Part shown: piece by piece, positions 34,571-45,642 of the stretch | Numbering within the stretch: the stretch's first letter is position 1 | How the letters are laid out: each line of letters starts with the position of its first letter | Assembly: GCA_029718625.1 (NCBI GenBank) | Contig: CM056379.1 | Location: 64,631,626-64,695,625 of the forward strand | Direction: 5' to 3' | DNA: 64,000 bases | From: Synaphobranchus kaupii | Taxonomy: Eukaryota > Chordata > Actinopteri > Anguilliformes > Synaphobranchidae | The notes under the pieces: model-generated | What the model saw: the letters and a program-made list of their open reading frames with translations, nothing else | What the model was told of the DNA's origin: nothing | Databases searched by the model: none | Program-made: the position numbers and the translations under genes

Positions 34571-35364
34571 GAAAAGAACATCTGTAAAACCAATGGTAGG
34601 AATGTATATTTTTTTCATATTTAGTAGCAGATATTCATAGCAGAATGACGTGGTATAATGAGACAATAATTTCTCGTTTATTTTGTATTTGAGTGAGCAG
34701 GGCTTTTCACAGCTTTCCTGGCATACGATCAGGATCATATTGTTGGGTTTATCTTGTTGCTATGACGGGATTCTAATTTTATATGATGAATAAATATATT
34801 TTGAACTCCAACATAGACGCTATTGTCCACTATGTCACGCATCGGTAGGTATAAACTGGATGGGGGGTTGTTTGTTAAATGGACTTGCTACAGGAAAATA
34901 GTGACACTTGAAACTCCATATTCGGCAGAAATCGTTACGAATCGTGTACCAATAAAGTTACAACACAGAGTTTGTGATTTCCACTAATAGTTTGGCTGCA
35001 GGAGCAACAAATGTCTCAGTTGAGCAAAATGATGGCGCCGGCGGCATGATCACTAGGCAACTGCACAAAAAAGTTCAAGCTCAAGTAGGCTGTAGACAAG
35101 AGGAGCATAGTAAGCGCTTGTTGGATCCGAAAAGAGGTTTTTAAAGATCTGTGTGATAGCTGGGGGGCTGTTCATAAACTGAACCAAACCAACATGTCTG
35201 AGAGAGTTTACCGCTCTCTTAAGGTCATAATAGCTTCTTATGTTGGAGAGAAGCATAAGAGCTGCACTCTCTGTTCTCCAAGTCCTCTCAGCTGCTAGGC
35301 TACTTGTGCATTTGTTTACACACAGCAGTGGAGATAGCAGTTATAAGCACTGGTCCAGGCAGGC

Positions 35365-35710
35365 CACGCTCAGAGCAGCAGGCAGGGCACAGTCAGAGTG
35401 GTAAGCAGGTCATGCTCAGAGCGGCAAGCAGGTCATGCTCAGAGCGGCAAGCAGCTCATGCTCAGAGCGGCAGCCAGGTCATCCTCAGAGTGGCAGGCAG
35501 ATCACGGTCAGAGCAGCAGGCAGATCACGGTCAGAGCGGCAGGCAGGTCACGTTCAGAGAGGTGAGCAGGTCACGGTCAGAGCAAAAAGCAGGTCACGGT
35601 CAGAGCGTCAGGCAGGTCATGATCAGAGTGGCAGGCAGGTCATGATCAGAGCGGCAGGCAGGTCACGCTCAGAGCGGCAGGCAGGTCACACTCAGAGCAG
35701 CAAGCAGGTC
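35365..35710 (+). repeat. 23-bp minisatellite, right arm (about 15 copies)
   Basis: The same unit as 29105-29660, now on the plus strand, with more diverged copies (GTCATGCTCAGAGCGG, GTCACGGTCAGAGCGG). It again keeps several frames open (35304-35645 and 35435-35737), which are artefacts. Confidence 0.95.
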
Positions 35711-35867
35711 ATATGGGTTGTACAGCCAGAGTTATAAAGCTGTACACAGGGCCTCATCTGTCTATGTAGCCTGTCGCAAGACTCTATGTTCTCCAGCAAT
35801 AAAGTTGAGCAAAATCTTGCCGCCGATGCCATGGCCACTAGGCCTCTGCACAAACGGGTTAATACAT

Positions 35868-36358
35868 ACTAGGGCGGCTGTCACATTATATTCGAATATC
35901 GAATTTAATTTTGAATTTGCATACCAATGCCGGTTTTGAAGATGAATAGGGAAATTTGAAAAAAAAAGTATGATGAAAAGTATTGTACACAAGCTAACGA
36001 GAGGCGTTAACAAAAATGACCAGTAATGAATGGAGGAAGACGTTGGGTATCACAAAATACCCCCACCTCGCCCAGCTGGCAAGAAAGTACCTGAGTGTTC
36101 CCGGGACATCAGTGTGGTCGGAGAATGTCTTCTCAACAGCTGGGAATGTTGTTAAAAAAAAGTACTTGGCTCTGGACGCGTTGATCGGCTTATAGTTGTA
36201 AATAATTTGTCATATGCTAGGCATATAGACCAATTCTATAGTTTGATAATGTTTTTTTCGCGGTCTCTCTCCACTTCTCTCACATTCGTCACAGAAAACT
36301 CTGTGCTGTCATTTGCCGCCTGTGATTGGCGCATTGTGGTTTGTGGAATCTGGAACTT
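35868..36358 (+). mobile_element. hAT element fragment, left part
   Basis: The segment starts at about CTAGGGCGGCTGTCACATTA with a TTCGAATATCGAATT palindromic stretch typical of hAT 5' ends and then carries a hAT transposase C-terminus. It is cut at about 36358 by the SINE. The sequence after the SINE, 38311-38483, ends in CACTGTAGAGCCCTG, a typical hAT terminus, so the two may be one element, though their termini do not match well. Confidence 0.55.
36016..36195 (+). pseudogene. hAT transposase C-terminal dimerisation domain fragment
   Basis: A 59-codon frame from ATG 36016 to TAG 36193 reads EWRKTLGITKYPHLAQLARK, YLSVPGTSVWSENVFSTAGN and VVKKKYLALDALIGL. This is the hAT C-terminal dimerisation region (usually YPxLAxLAxKYLxIPATSxxSERxFSxAG), needed for transposase oligomers and contributing an active-site Glu in SExxFS. 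The N-terminal zinc finger and the rest of the RNase H-like core are absent. The methionine is incidental; the frame is an internal remnant. Confidence 0.8.
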
Positions 36359-36516
36359 GGGCGGCACGGTGGTCAGTGGTTAGCACTGTCGCCTCACAAG
36401 AAAGAGGTTCTGGGTTTGGGTCCTGGTCCTCTCTGCGTGGAGTTTCCATGTTCTCCCCGTGTTCGCGTGGGTTTCCTCTGGGCACTCCGGTTTCCTCCCA
36501 CACCAAAAGACATGTA

Positions 36517-38130
36517 CAGTTGTGTTAAAAAAAATAGCAGTACAACATCAGTAACCTGATGAACCAGTTATTAGTAGTAGTGATATTTCTGCATGGCAAA
36601 TAATTTACTTGTAGATGTAGTAGTGTAATAGAAAAACAACAGACCCAACTGTCATGACATGCACGCTGCTTGTTCTGAGTAATTGACTCATTCATTGAAA
36701 GGGGCGTGTTCAAAATAATAGCATTGTGGAGTTTAATTAGAGAATTCATTCATTCTGTGAAAAAACAGTTGTCATTAATTGTCCTTTATTAGGGAAGCAA
36801 ATGTTTCACACATTGTTATAAAATATATTTCCTTCTGAATTGCTAAGTAAAATGGGCCGCTCCAAACATTGTTCGGAGGAACAACGTAATTTGATTAAAA
36901 AGTTGATTGGAGAGGGGAAAACGTATAAAGAAGTGCAGAAAATTATAGGATGCTCAGCTAAAATTATCTCAAATGCTTTAAAATGGCAACAAAAACCCGA
37001 AACACGCGGAAGAAAACAAGCAACTACTGTTAAAACGGATCGAAGAATAGTCAGAATGGCAAAGATTCAGCCAATCATCACCTCCAGAAAGATCAAAGAT
37101 GATCTGTAAGTGCTGTTACAGTCAGAAGACATTTGATCGAAGCTAAACTATCAGCAAGAAGCCCCCGTAAAGCACCATTGTTGAAAAAACGGCATGTGCA
37201 GAATCGGTTAAAATTTGCCAAGGAACACATCGATTGGCCCAAAGAGAAATGGCGTAACATTCTGTCGACTGATGAGAGTAAAATTGTTCTTTTCGGGTCT
37301 AGTGGTCGTCGACAGTACATCAGACGACCCCCGGGTACTGAATTCAAGCCACAGTACACTGTGAAGACAGTGAAGCATGGTGGTGCAAAAATCATGGTAT
37401 GGGGATGTTTTTCATACTACGGTGTTGGGCCTATTTATCGTATACCAGAGATCATGGATCAGTTTGAATACATCAAAATACTTGAAGAGATTATGTTGCC
37501 GTATGCCGAAGAGGAAATGCCCCTGAAATGGGTGTTTCAACAAGACAACGACCCCAAACACACGAGGTAGCAAGCAACATCTTGGTTCCAGACAAAAAGG
37601 ATTGAGGTAATGGAGTGGCCAGCTCAATCCCCCGACCTCAACCCCATTGAAAACTTGTCGGGTGACATTAAAAATGCAGTTTCTGAAGCAAAACCCAAAA
37701 ATTCACAGGAACTGTGGAATGTAGTTTGTTCATCCTGGGCTGAAATACCTGTTTCTAGGTGCCAGAAGTTGGTTGACTCGATGCAACGCAGATGCGCAGC
37801 AGTTATCAAAAACAATGGTTATGCAACTAAATATTAGTTCAGTAATTTAAAGTGAAGTTAAATCTTGAAGTTTCTTCAGTTTATACAGTAAGTGTTTGAG
37901 TTTGTAGAGAAAAATGTCGACACTGCTATTTTTTTGAACAGATTAATATTCCCTTTCTTTGCTTCCTGTAAAAGAATAACGCAGACTTGATAAAATTTGT
38001 TAATGCTTTGATTTGGAATTGAATGTGTAATGTTTCCACTACATTTGAAATATGGAACTAAAAGCTATTAAAAAATATTTGCACTTTATTCACTTTTTTT
38101 AACGCACTGCTATTTATTTGAACACAACTG
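36517..38130 (+). mobile_element. Tc1/mariner element, copy B, full length
   Basis: The termini CAGTTGTGTTAAAAAAAATA and, complemented, CAGTTGTGTTCAAATAAATA form terminal inverted repeats, flanked by TA at 36515-36516 and 38131-38132. The length of 1614 bp is normal for Tc1. It is the same family as copy A at 26030-27572. Confidence 0.95.
36852..37837 (+). pseudogene. Tc1-family DD34E transposase, copy B (multiply broken)
   Basis: The same protein as copy A. From MGRSKHC at 36852 the frame is open to about 37109, where deletion near KIKDD shifts it. It resumes at 37133-37570 with the first Asp in STDESK (Trp replaced by Ser) and the second in QQDNDPKH, then meets a TAG at 37568-37570. The last part, 37610-37837, holds the Glu in NPIENLSGD, where the usual Trp is Ser. 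With frameshift, nonsense and motif changes it is dead. It is more degraded in its ORF than copy A, although its ends are complete. Confidence 0.9.
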
Positions 38131-38310
38131 TATGTCAGGTTAGGTAAACTCCTGCCATTGCCCTTGACTAATGCACTGGCCTCAGAACTGGAGTTGGTCC
38201 CCGGGCGCTGCACTGTGGCTGCCCACTGTTCCTAAGCAGTTAGGATGAGTCAAATGCAGAGGACAAATTACCCCACGGGGTCAATAAAGTATATCTTATC
38301 TTATCTTATT

Positions 38311-38483
38311 ATCTTATTGTAGTTTTTAAACGATTAGCAACCGGGAACAAACCGGCAACTGCAGCAGTTTTACAAAGAACTACAAATTAGATTATAATCT
38401 TTATTCGTAAAAGATTTTTCCGGTTCACACATGTTTATTTTTAGGAGCAAATGGGAGCGAAACGCTCACACTGTAGAGCCCTG
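38311..38483 (+). mobile_element. hAT-like terminus
   Basis: The stretch ends GAAACGCTCACACTGTAGAGCCCTG; complemented, CAGGGCTCTACAGTGTGAGC is a typical hAT end. It may be the 3' end of the hAT whose coding tail lies at 36016-36195. Confidence 0.5.
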
Positions 38484-40986
38484 AACTCCCTCTTACTCTC
38501 TCTCTAACTCACTCTCTCACATACACACAAACACACAAACAAACACACAAACACAAAAATTAAGAAATCAATCGCAGGAAGACCAAGTATAGGGCGACAC
38601 TGCACTCGTGAACACAGCTCAGGTGGGGCTCAGACTCACACAGCCCTCTGTACTCCCAGCACTCATCCTTGTGCTTGCACAGAAGCCTGGACAACAAAAG
38701 CCTTTTGTGACTATTATAAGACTCTGGGTGACGGGCAATTTTCCGTCTCTTCCTCTCTCAATACGGATTTAATTGGTCATTTTTCTTTTTCTTTTTATTT
38801 ATGTTTCATTTTTTCGTTACAAAGGAAAGGCTGTCACAGAACAAAACAGACAGGCTTGTATCTCCCTACTCCAATGAGTACATTACATACAAACTTTCTC
38901 AAGAGTAGTGGATGCAAAAGGAGTTGAAGTCAGTGGCGATCTGTAATGGGAAGAGGAATCGGCCTCAGTCAGGCAGATTTCCGGTGAGCGTCTGTTACTC
39001 ACATAACCATGATACTGTTGCCAGAAGCAACAGAGTACCTCACTGCCAACCAATCAATACCCCCTGCTGTTTCATCAGCTGCTGCACCACAAAGACTACA
39101 GACCACCTTGCCAAACCACTGTGCATTTATGCAGTAAGACTCTTAGAAAGGTGTACAGCTTCCCTTGTTTTGCTGGTGGTTGGACTTCTCGATCAATTTC
39201 GCTGGTCGAGGGGGTTGTGTTTTCACTAATAGCCGATCGATGTTCACTTTATTTATAAATTTTATTTTTTTGAAAAAATTATGTGATTGTTTGTTTCATT
39301 TTATTATCCTTGAGGGAAAAAAAACAGGTTCAGTTAACTTACGTTAGGTTTAGAAAATACTAGCTCGCTTGGCAGCTATCAGTGATTGATTTCAGAAAAT
39401 CTAAACCATCATAGAGGTTAGTGAAGTGAACCTGACTTTTAGTTGGTTAGAATGGTTACAGGGAAAATAAACTTCATTGTTTGTCTGATTCTGATAGGTT
39501 GCTCGCATTACTAAAAAAGACTGACAGTCACAACAGTACAATTGTTTGCAGTCACATCAGTGTTCCGAATTTAAAATTCCAGGTCACACAGTTCAAATAT
39601 AAGTCACATATGCAACCAAAATAGTCACACTTTTGATTCCTGTGGGTGCGGGTTTTGGAGTGGAGTGCACACGCCGGTTGTCGGTTTTGATGCATTGGCC
39701 AGGAGGTGAAACAAATGACATGAAACCACCCATGCCTCCAATACTGTTTCTGCCACAGCCCGGGCCCGGCACAAGAATTGTCATTAATTACCAAACCGAA
39801 TGATTATCAATAAGATGATTTTGAAGGAGATGGCATCGCCTAAGGGCAGTGAAGTAAAGGAGGCTGCATTTTGAGCAAACTCAAATTAAAATCTGCATGA
39901 CTGTAGACTATAAGTTACTTCTAAAGCAAAGAAGTACAGACATTAAATGAAACAATTAGATAAATAATAATGATTCAAAAACATACATAGTATCACTGTG
40001 TTATCCTCTAGGGACACAAGGGATCCTGTTGTAAGCAACATTTGCTCCTGCAGTATCCTTCAGGCTATGGCAAGCAGCTACATACTGAGTCTGCAATGTG
40101 GCTGTTCCTCTACCAGTGCAACAGACTATTTACAGTAGCTGGGGGAGGAAATTTCTTCTTTTAAAAAATGTTTTTATTTTAAATGACAGTGTATTGCTAT
40201 GTAAGAGAAAGCGGATTTCAGTCTACACCTACCTCACAGGGACCACGTCTCAGTGGCCAGACTCTATTTAGACAGTGTTTGGTAAAGGTCTGACTCTGCT
40301 GTCTGTCCACGGCTTCAATAACTTAAGTTAATGCAAAAAACATCTCATGAAACATTTATTAATAAAAGAAGTGTAATCTGGAAAAACCTTAATTTATGCA
40401 TCTCAAAAATAAATTTGACATCCATGGTAACAAAAGAATACTATTTTAATAATTTTTTCTTTTTCAGAGTAACGTTTATCGATTACAAAATTCAGAGCGG
40501 TGAAATTCTCCGTGTAAATTAATTTCATTCATACCAAGTAATTATTTTGAAACGTTGTATAATACAAATGTGTGTGATGATTAGGGATGTAACCGCTATT
40601 TTTCCCATTCACCCTTTTGCATTGGAAAACCGAGCCAAGAGTCTAAGATACAGCTGCATCGATTCAAAAACCGTGATCCGATCTAAATTTCCATCGAAAT
40701 GCCGATCGAAATCCGGCAAAAATCGATAGTCTTCACAAACCGATAGTCATAAATTACATGTAGAAGTATAAAGGAACCAGAGCGTCTCATGTGTGTCTAA
40801 GCCCCGCCCCTCGCACTGCTGCCCAATTCCTATCACCTTCTTCCCATCTGCACACACGCAACTTAAAAATAATTGATCCTGCCTGTATGAAAATGGCGGG
40901 CACGCTGTTTGATGCGCCAGCCTGTCTTCAATCTAACCCAGTTTTACACCAGATGCGCACGTGCAAGCAGAGCGTACTTGGGACCT
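38484..40986. other. Mostly unique non-coding sequence
   Basis: A CA-rich microsatellite lies at about 38510-38560. 38560-38770 is complex sequence with no repeat match in the window. 40575-40760 (GATTAGGGATGTAACCGC, then several ATCGAT/CCGATCG palindromes) resembles the start of a hAT-type element but no other end was found. No gene was recognised. Confidence 0.35.
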
Positions 40987-41018
40987 GGGGTGCGTTTCCC
41001 AAAAGCATCTTAACTTAA

Positions 41019-41110
41019 AGGGATAGTTCGAAATTTTGGACATAATGTCTCAATTACGACTTACCCATGATGTAGTTGATTGATGGAAACCATTTTGAGA
41101 TAATTCCATG
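41019..41110 (+). mobile_element. Left end of a TTAA-type element (truncated)
   Basis: After TTAA (41015-41018) the sequence AGGGATAGTTCGAAATTTTG resembles the terminus of the Kolobok-like element at 23854 (AGGGTAAGTTCGCTATTTTG). No matching right end was found, so it is truncated or rearranged. The end coordinate is approximate. Confidence 0.5.
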
Positions 41111-41740
41111 CTGTCCCTTCTTTTGGACATACACACATTGCTAATGCTAGCGCAACTCTAAGGTAACTAGTAGCATCCACTACCAAACACACTTAAACAC
41201 TCCACAGTGCACCCAAAGAAAATAAAATACGACGACAGTCTATCAGGGTTATTTTCAGTGATTATACCATCATTTTTGAAGTCAAACTATCGTTGAATCC
41301 TTTACTTTGTGCTGACCTATATTCTCTGTGGAAGTACGGCGGCAGAACTAGCTGTAGATCAGCCAGGGTATCTGCCTGTAGGCTATCTGCTGTAGCCTAC
41401 TCCACAATTGCCGACACAATCCGTTTTGCCATAAAGTTACATATTTGGTAGACAACAAGTCAGCTAAGCACAAACATGCTACAGAATAACACAACATATA
41501 CACGCAAGCACACTGGCTACCAATTTGCAGGAAAAGTTTGACCACTTCCATGACTTCCCAATCGTGGCAACTAGCTAGCTAGCTAGCTGAATAGATAGAT
41601 CACGCATGCAATCATTTATTAGTTACCTGCTCGTCAGTTGTTTTCGGTGCATGAAGAAAAACAGGTGATGGCACAGCAGTCTCCTTCAGTAGAGGGTTGT
41701 CCCGACCGTCCTTTTTTGATTTTCACATTTCACATTGACA

Positions 41741-42518
41741 TTAGTGAAATGGGTGGAAGAAAACACGGCAGGACTTTTACTTTCTGGCCCCTGGACTTTC
41801 CACCTCTGCAAACCTGGTAGTAGCCTACGATAGGCTACATTGTGCCAGGTTAAACGTTGGATTGGATCAGTTGTGTTGGACTGCTGGAAATAAATTAAAT
41901 CCTCTCTTAAAATAAATGAAAAGACCGCAAATGAGTCACTGGATCATTTAAACGTTTAACCTGGCTCCGGCTTCATTTGAAGTAGCTAGCTAGATCTATC
42001 GGAGCCAGGTTAAATGTGTAAATGGTCCAGTCATGCACACACATGAAGTGTGTAATACAGTAAACACAATTAACGACAGATGGGTAACAGAAACACTTAT
42101 GAGAGCTATTTTAAACAGCTAGCAAGCTCAATTTAAGATTTAACCCTGGATTTTTTGTATGACGAAGCCGACTCACTTTCAAATAGCCTAAGTTAACATT
42201 TCTCATTTTGCATAACATATAGAATAAAATCTGGCTGTCGATAGACTGTTTGAAGCAATGCCTTAATGTTCGCTTAAAGTAGCCAGGTTAAAAGTTTAAA
42301 CGATCCAGTGACTCATTTGCGGTATTTTCATTTATTTTAAGAGAGGATTTCATTTATTTCCAGCAGTCCGACACAACTGATCTAATCCAACGTTTAACCT
42401 GGCACAATGTAGCCTATAGTAGACTACTGCCAGGTTTGCAGAGGTGGAAATTCCAGGGGCCAGAAAGTAAAAGTCCTGCCGTGTTTTCTTCCACCCATGA
42501 ACTCACGATTTCACTAAT
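41741..42518. repeat. Foldback: ~230-bp inverted arms around a ~320-bp centre
   Basis: The left arm 41741-41965 (TTAGTGAAAT, GGTGGAAGAAAACACGGC, CACCTCTGCAAACCTGG, CCAGGTTAAACGTTGGAT, GCAAATGAGTCACTGGATC) is the complement of 42288-42518 with few changes and one small indel. It could form a cruciform or a long RNA hairpin. No ORF is conserved. Confidence 0.85.
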
Positions 42519-43158
42519 TAGCCTAGTTAGCTCCTACCTCTTGGCTGAAGAATTGTGATAATTAGCAAATCCAGGTGATTGGAACAAATGATTGGGGAGG
42601 ACTTTCACTTTCTGAACCTGGATTTTCCACCTCGCAGGTTTGACCTATAGCCTACACAGCGTAGCGCTGGCTAGCTAGCTCCGTTTTCGTTTTCATTTTT
42701 GGCTGAATAATCCTCCATAGGTTAGGCACGTCAAATTTTCTTTTGAAATAACATCTTTTTCCCACTGATGTCTCAAACTTATTTATTTAAGGGCTATTTA
42801 AGGAATGGCTTTTATGGGTAATTTCCAAATATATAAAAATAAGTAAATAAAAAATAAATAAATAAACGTAAATATTGTTGCATCTAACATCACTATAAAA
42901 AAAAACAATCAGTGGTTATGGTTACCGTAAAATGAAATTAACACTAACACGAAAAATCAAATAAAGTATGTGATTTATGGGCTTCAAAAATGCACTTAAC
43001 CGTCTACGACTACTCTGGAGTAATCGTTAATCTGCGAGCGTTTCTAAGAGCGTCTTCAGTTAAGATGCTTTTGGGAAAGGCACCCAAAGTTCAAGAAGCT
43101 TCGTACGAAGGGTTTTACGACGTCTTCGCCTTAACAATGCTTTTGGGAAACGCACCCC

Positions 43159-43729
43159 TGGCGCCAAAATTCGAATGTAAATGCAAATCGGCGATTGCAT
43201 TTCATTTACATTCGATGTGCGCAAAAACCAAGACATAATTCAAATGAAAAAGGCCATTTTGCATTTTCATTTTCAAGTTAATGTACGCACTTTATCTGAC
43301 AATTTGAAAATGTTAATGCAAATCCATTTCACATTTATTTTTTCTCGCCCTCTACGACACGACCCTGCCATAATTTAAATGAAAATTTAAAACCACATTG
43401 CATTAGCAGTTTCTTATTGCAATCACATGATCCATGACAAAAAGGAAATGATAATTCAATTTGCCATTTAACATATCGTTTTCATGGTTTGCGGCACAAG
43501 AGTGACATAATTCAAATGCAATGGCATTGCATCTGTTTACATTATCATTTCCGTGTGGTCATGCAAAAACCCTGCCAAAACTCCGAACTGAACATGCAAA
43601 TTGTCAAAGTGTGCCCATCAAGGCGGGGCCTCGAAGAAAGAGGCATTACAGGGGACCGTTCAAACCACTGAATTTATGGTTCAACTTCAACGGTTGTCTG
43701 TGATTTCGGTACAACCCTCAAAGTGATCC
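43159..43729. repeat. AT-rich interspersed repeat sequence
   Basis: 43165-43255 is the complement of 27600-27680. The remainder repeats ATAATTCAAATG / TGCATTTTCATTTTCA-like motifs. The overlapping plus-strand frames at 43181-43378 and 43489-43703 are low-complexity and lack motifs. Confidence 0.5.
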
Positions 43730-44275
43730 ATCCATATCTACTGCATATCTGGCAGCAGAGTGATGGTTTAAGGCATGTTTGATAGACCCTTGATGACTTA
43801 GAGCCATTTAGCCAACCATGTGCTAAATCTAGCTAAATCTAGTACCACCCCACAATTCCCATAGAGATCCATTCAAATGCAGAGAGGTTATTAGTATTGC
43901 TTGTAGGAGTAGCAGAAAATAAGATATCAAGAGTCTTTTGATATTGTTGGGTCAGAGACATCAGGAAGTCATGGCATGCAAAGGATATGGGCCAAATATA
44001 AAAAAATGATTACTTTATTCTACATTATGTTAAATTGTCCAATATGTTTTGATGTCCGAAAGTGGGGGGGGGGGGGGCTATGTACAGAAGGTTCTATAAT
44101 TTCTAAACGGTTCATTGATGAATTAATGATATTGAAAATACCCTCAAATTAAAGCTGACAGTCTGCACTTCAACCTCATTGTATCATTTCAAACTCAAAG
44201 GGCTAGAGTACAGAACCAAAATAACAAAAAATGTGTCACTGACCAATGAATTATAGTGCTCACTGTATATACATT
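43730..44275 (-). mobile_element. Composite of two Tc1-like untranslated segments
   Basis: 43730-44020 (CCATCCATATCTACTG, AAATAAGATATCAAGAGTCT, GTCATGGCATGCAAAGGATA) matches the centre of the MITE at 57889-58538 and, in reverse, 63850-64000. 44060-44275 matches the solo end at 1790-2028 and finishes AGTGCTCACTGTAT. Two families appear joined at a poly-G run (about 44066-44080). Confidence 0.6.
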
Positions 44276-44404
44276 TAAAATGTAACAATTTCTATAACAA
44301 TTTAAACGAGGAAAACATATCTTAAAGTAACATATGCATCGCCAATGACATCAAAAAATAAACAAAAATAATAATAACAACAAATGGGTAATTAACCGTT
44401 TTAT

Positions 44405-44787
44405 GTTAGCATTTACTTATTGTTCCAGAACTTACAAAAACTAAGAATAAGTTCCTCATTCTTTCCTCTTGGACTTTCTGCTCCCATTGAGTGAATATAG
44501 AAAGCTTATCTTTGTAAAGGTAATTGTTCTCTATTACCTCACCTTTTGGGGCTGTTGACCACCTCAAGACCATGGAACCTTAAAGTACAAATATCATGTC
44601 CCATTAAATTAAAGTGTCTTGCTGATTTCACATTCTTGCACCTAATGCTGCTTTTATGTTCAGAAATTCTTGTTTTTAGTTCTCCTGTTGACTTCCCAAT
44701 ATAACATAATCCACACTGACATTGAAGCATATAAACAATAAATTTAGTCTTACACGTGATTCTCCCTTGAATATGGACATGATTCAA
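44405..44787 (-). pseudogene. Penelope-like GIY-YIG endonuclease fragment
   Basis: Penelope-like retroelements carry a C-terminal GIY-YIG nuclease that nicks target DNA. From 44787 the frame reads VHIQGRITCKTKFIVYMLQC, QCGLCYIGKSTGELKTRISE and HKSSIRCKN, then SARHFNLMGHD: the GIY-YIG pair appears as VYM and CYIG, with the following Arg in TRISEH. A one-base frameshift near 44545 moves the tail to APKGEVIENNYLYKDKLSIF. About 125 residues in total. The reverse transcriptase is absent, so it is a truncated relic. Assignment to Neptune/Poseidon-type elements is from motif recall. Confidence 0.75.
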
Positions 44788-44789
44788 CT

Positions 44790-45642
44790 TTGTGGGCGTG
44801 GCCTATTGACAAAAAGTTGTGGTAGCCTTCTTGTTTATCCGATCAGTCTAAAATGTCTCACATGTAGAAGTCCCTCTGTTGATGCTACATACCAAGTCTC
44901 GTGCTGATTTCTGAAATGCTTCAAGATGTCTTTTAAACATGTAAAAAGTACTCCTTCCACAGGCTTCTATAGTATGTGCTCAATGTCTGTGCAACCAATC
45001 TTCACTAACATACACATGCTCAAGAGTTAAATATTTAACAATGTCTTCAATATGGAAATGATTTAACATTGTGTGTGTGGCCTTTCATTTAAAGGCTATA
45101 GATATAAGACTCCACAAATTTACCCATGGAGCCGGGCGGCTTGCCATAAAATTCAGCCCTCGCTGTCTGACAAGCTAGCAACCAATCAGATTAGGTGTGG
45201 CACCAACATCGTAATACTACTGGCTCAGGAGCTTTGTTAGAGGTGGGAAGCAAACTCAGACATTAGATAGAGATAAAGTACACCACACTGTCTTGCAGCC
45301 TGTAATTTACATTATACATTCATGATCAATATTTATTTTGCGGGAAAAGCAATACTTTTATTCTGCACCTTTCAGCAAGCTCTGTGGATGTCTACATAAA
45401 AATGTTATGTCAATAGCCTTTTAAATGGTTCTAACTTCAACACAATCAATCCTATCATCATGATACTTTGTACACATGCTCTTAAGGACACAAGTAACTC
45501 ATATCTATATTAATCACAAGTAACTCATATCTATATTAATCATTATGTCCTAAGCCTGGTACCCCCAAATGTTGCTTGCAACTTTTGACAATAATATTCA
45601 GAATCTCAAAAATATCAAAAGTGTGTCACTGAATGATGGTGC

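Larger units (their letters stand above)
32735..35800 (-). repeat. Right arm of the ~6.8-kb inverted repeat, with repeat X copy 3
   Basis: Read on the minus strand this repeats the left arm: minisatellite, integrase scrap, then repeat X. It differs by a ~310-bp DNA-transposon insertion (32955-33265), a ~325-bp tandem duplication (33915-34570), a ~306-bp deletion in the integrase region, and fewer minisatellite units. Confidence 0.85.
36359..38310 (+). mobile_element. tRNA-derived SINE (DANA/Mermaid-like), split by Tc1 copy B
   Basis: The left part (36359-36516) has GGGCGGCACGGTGGTCAGTG, a GTGGTTAGCACTG head, GTGGAGTTTCCATGTTCTCC and GTTTCCTCCCACACC. The right part (38131-38310) resumes ATGTCAGGTTAGG and ends in GTCAATAAAGTATATCTTAT with (TATCT)n. 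Removing the Tc1 plus one TA joins the two halves. The DANA/Mermaid-type name is from memory of the consensus. Confidence 0.75.
40987..43158. mobile_element. ~2.2-kb element with GGGGTGCGTTTCCC termini
   Basis: The left end GGGGTGCGTTTCCCAAAAGC and the right end (complemented) GGGGTGCGTTTCCCAAAAGC, each followed by AT and a TTAA nearby, form a terminal inverted repeat of about 24 bp. A subterminal echo lies at 43050-43084. Inside are the start of a TTAA-type element (41019) and a large foldback. There is no transposase, so the copy is non-autonomous or a composite. Confidence 0.65.

Noticed and set aside
35304..35737. Plus-strand open frames over the right-arm minisatellite
   Set aside because: Same cause as at 29085-29816; two overlapping frames are both open, which argues against coding.
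41570..41592. CTAG tandem run as a regulatory site
   Set aside because: Simple (CTAG)n microsatellite; similar GCTAGCTA tracts occur at 28455 and 62330.
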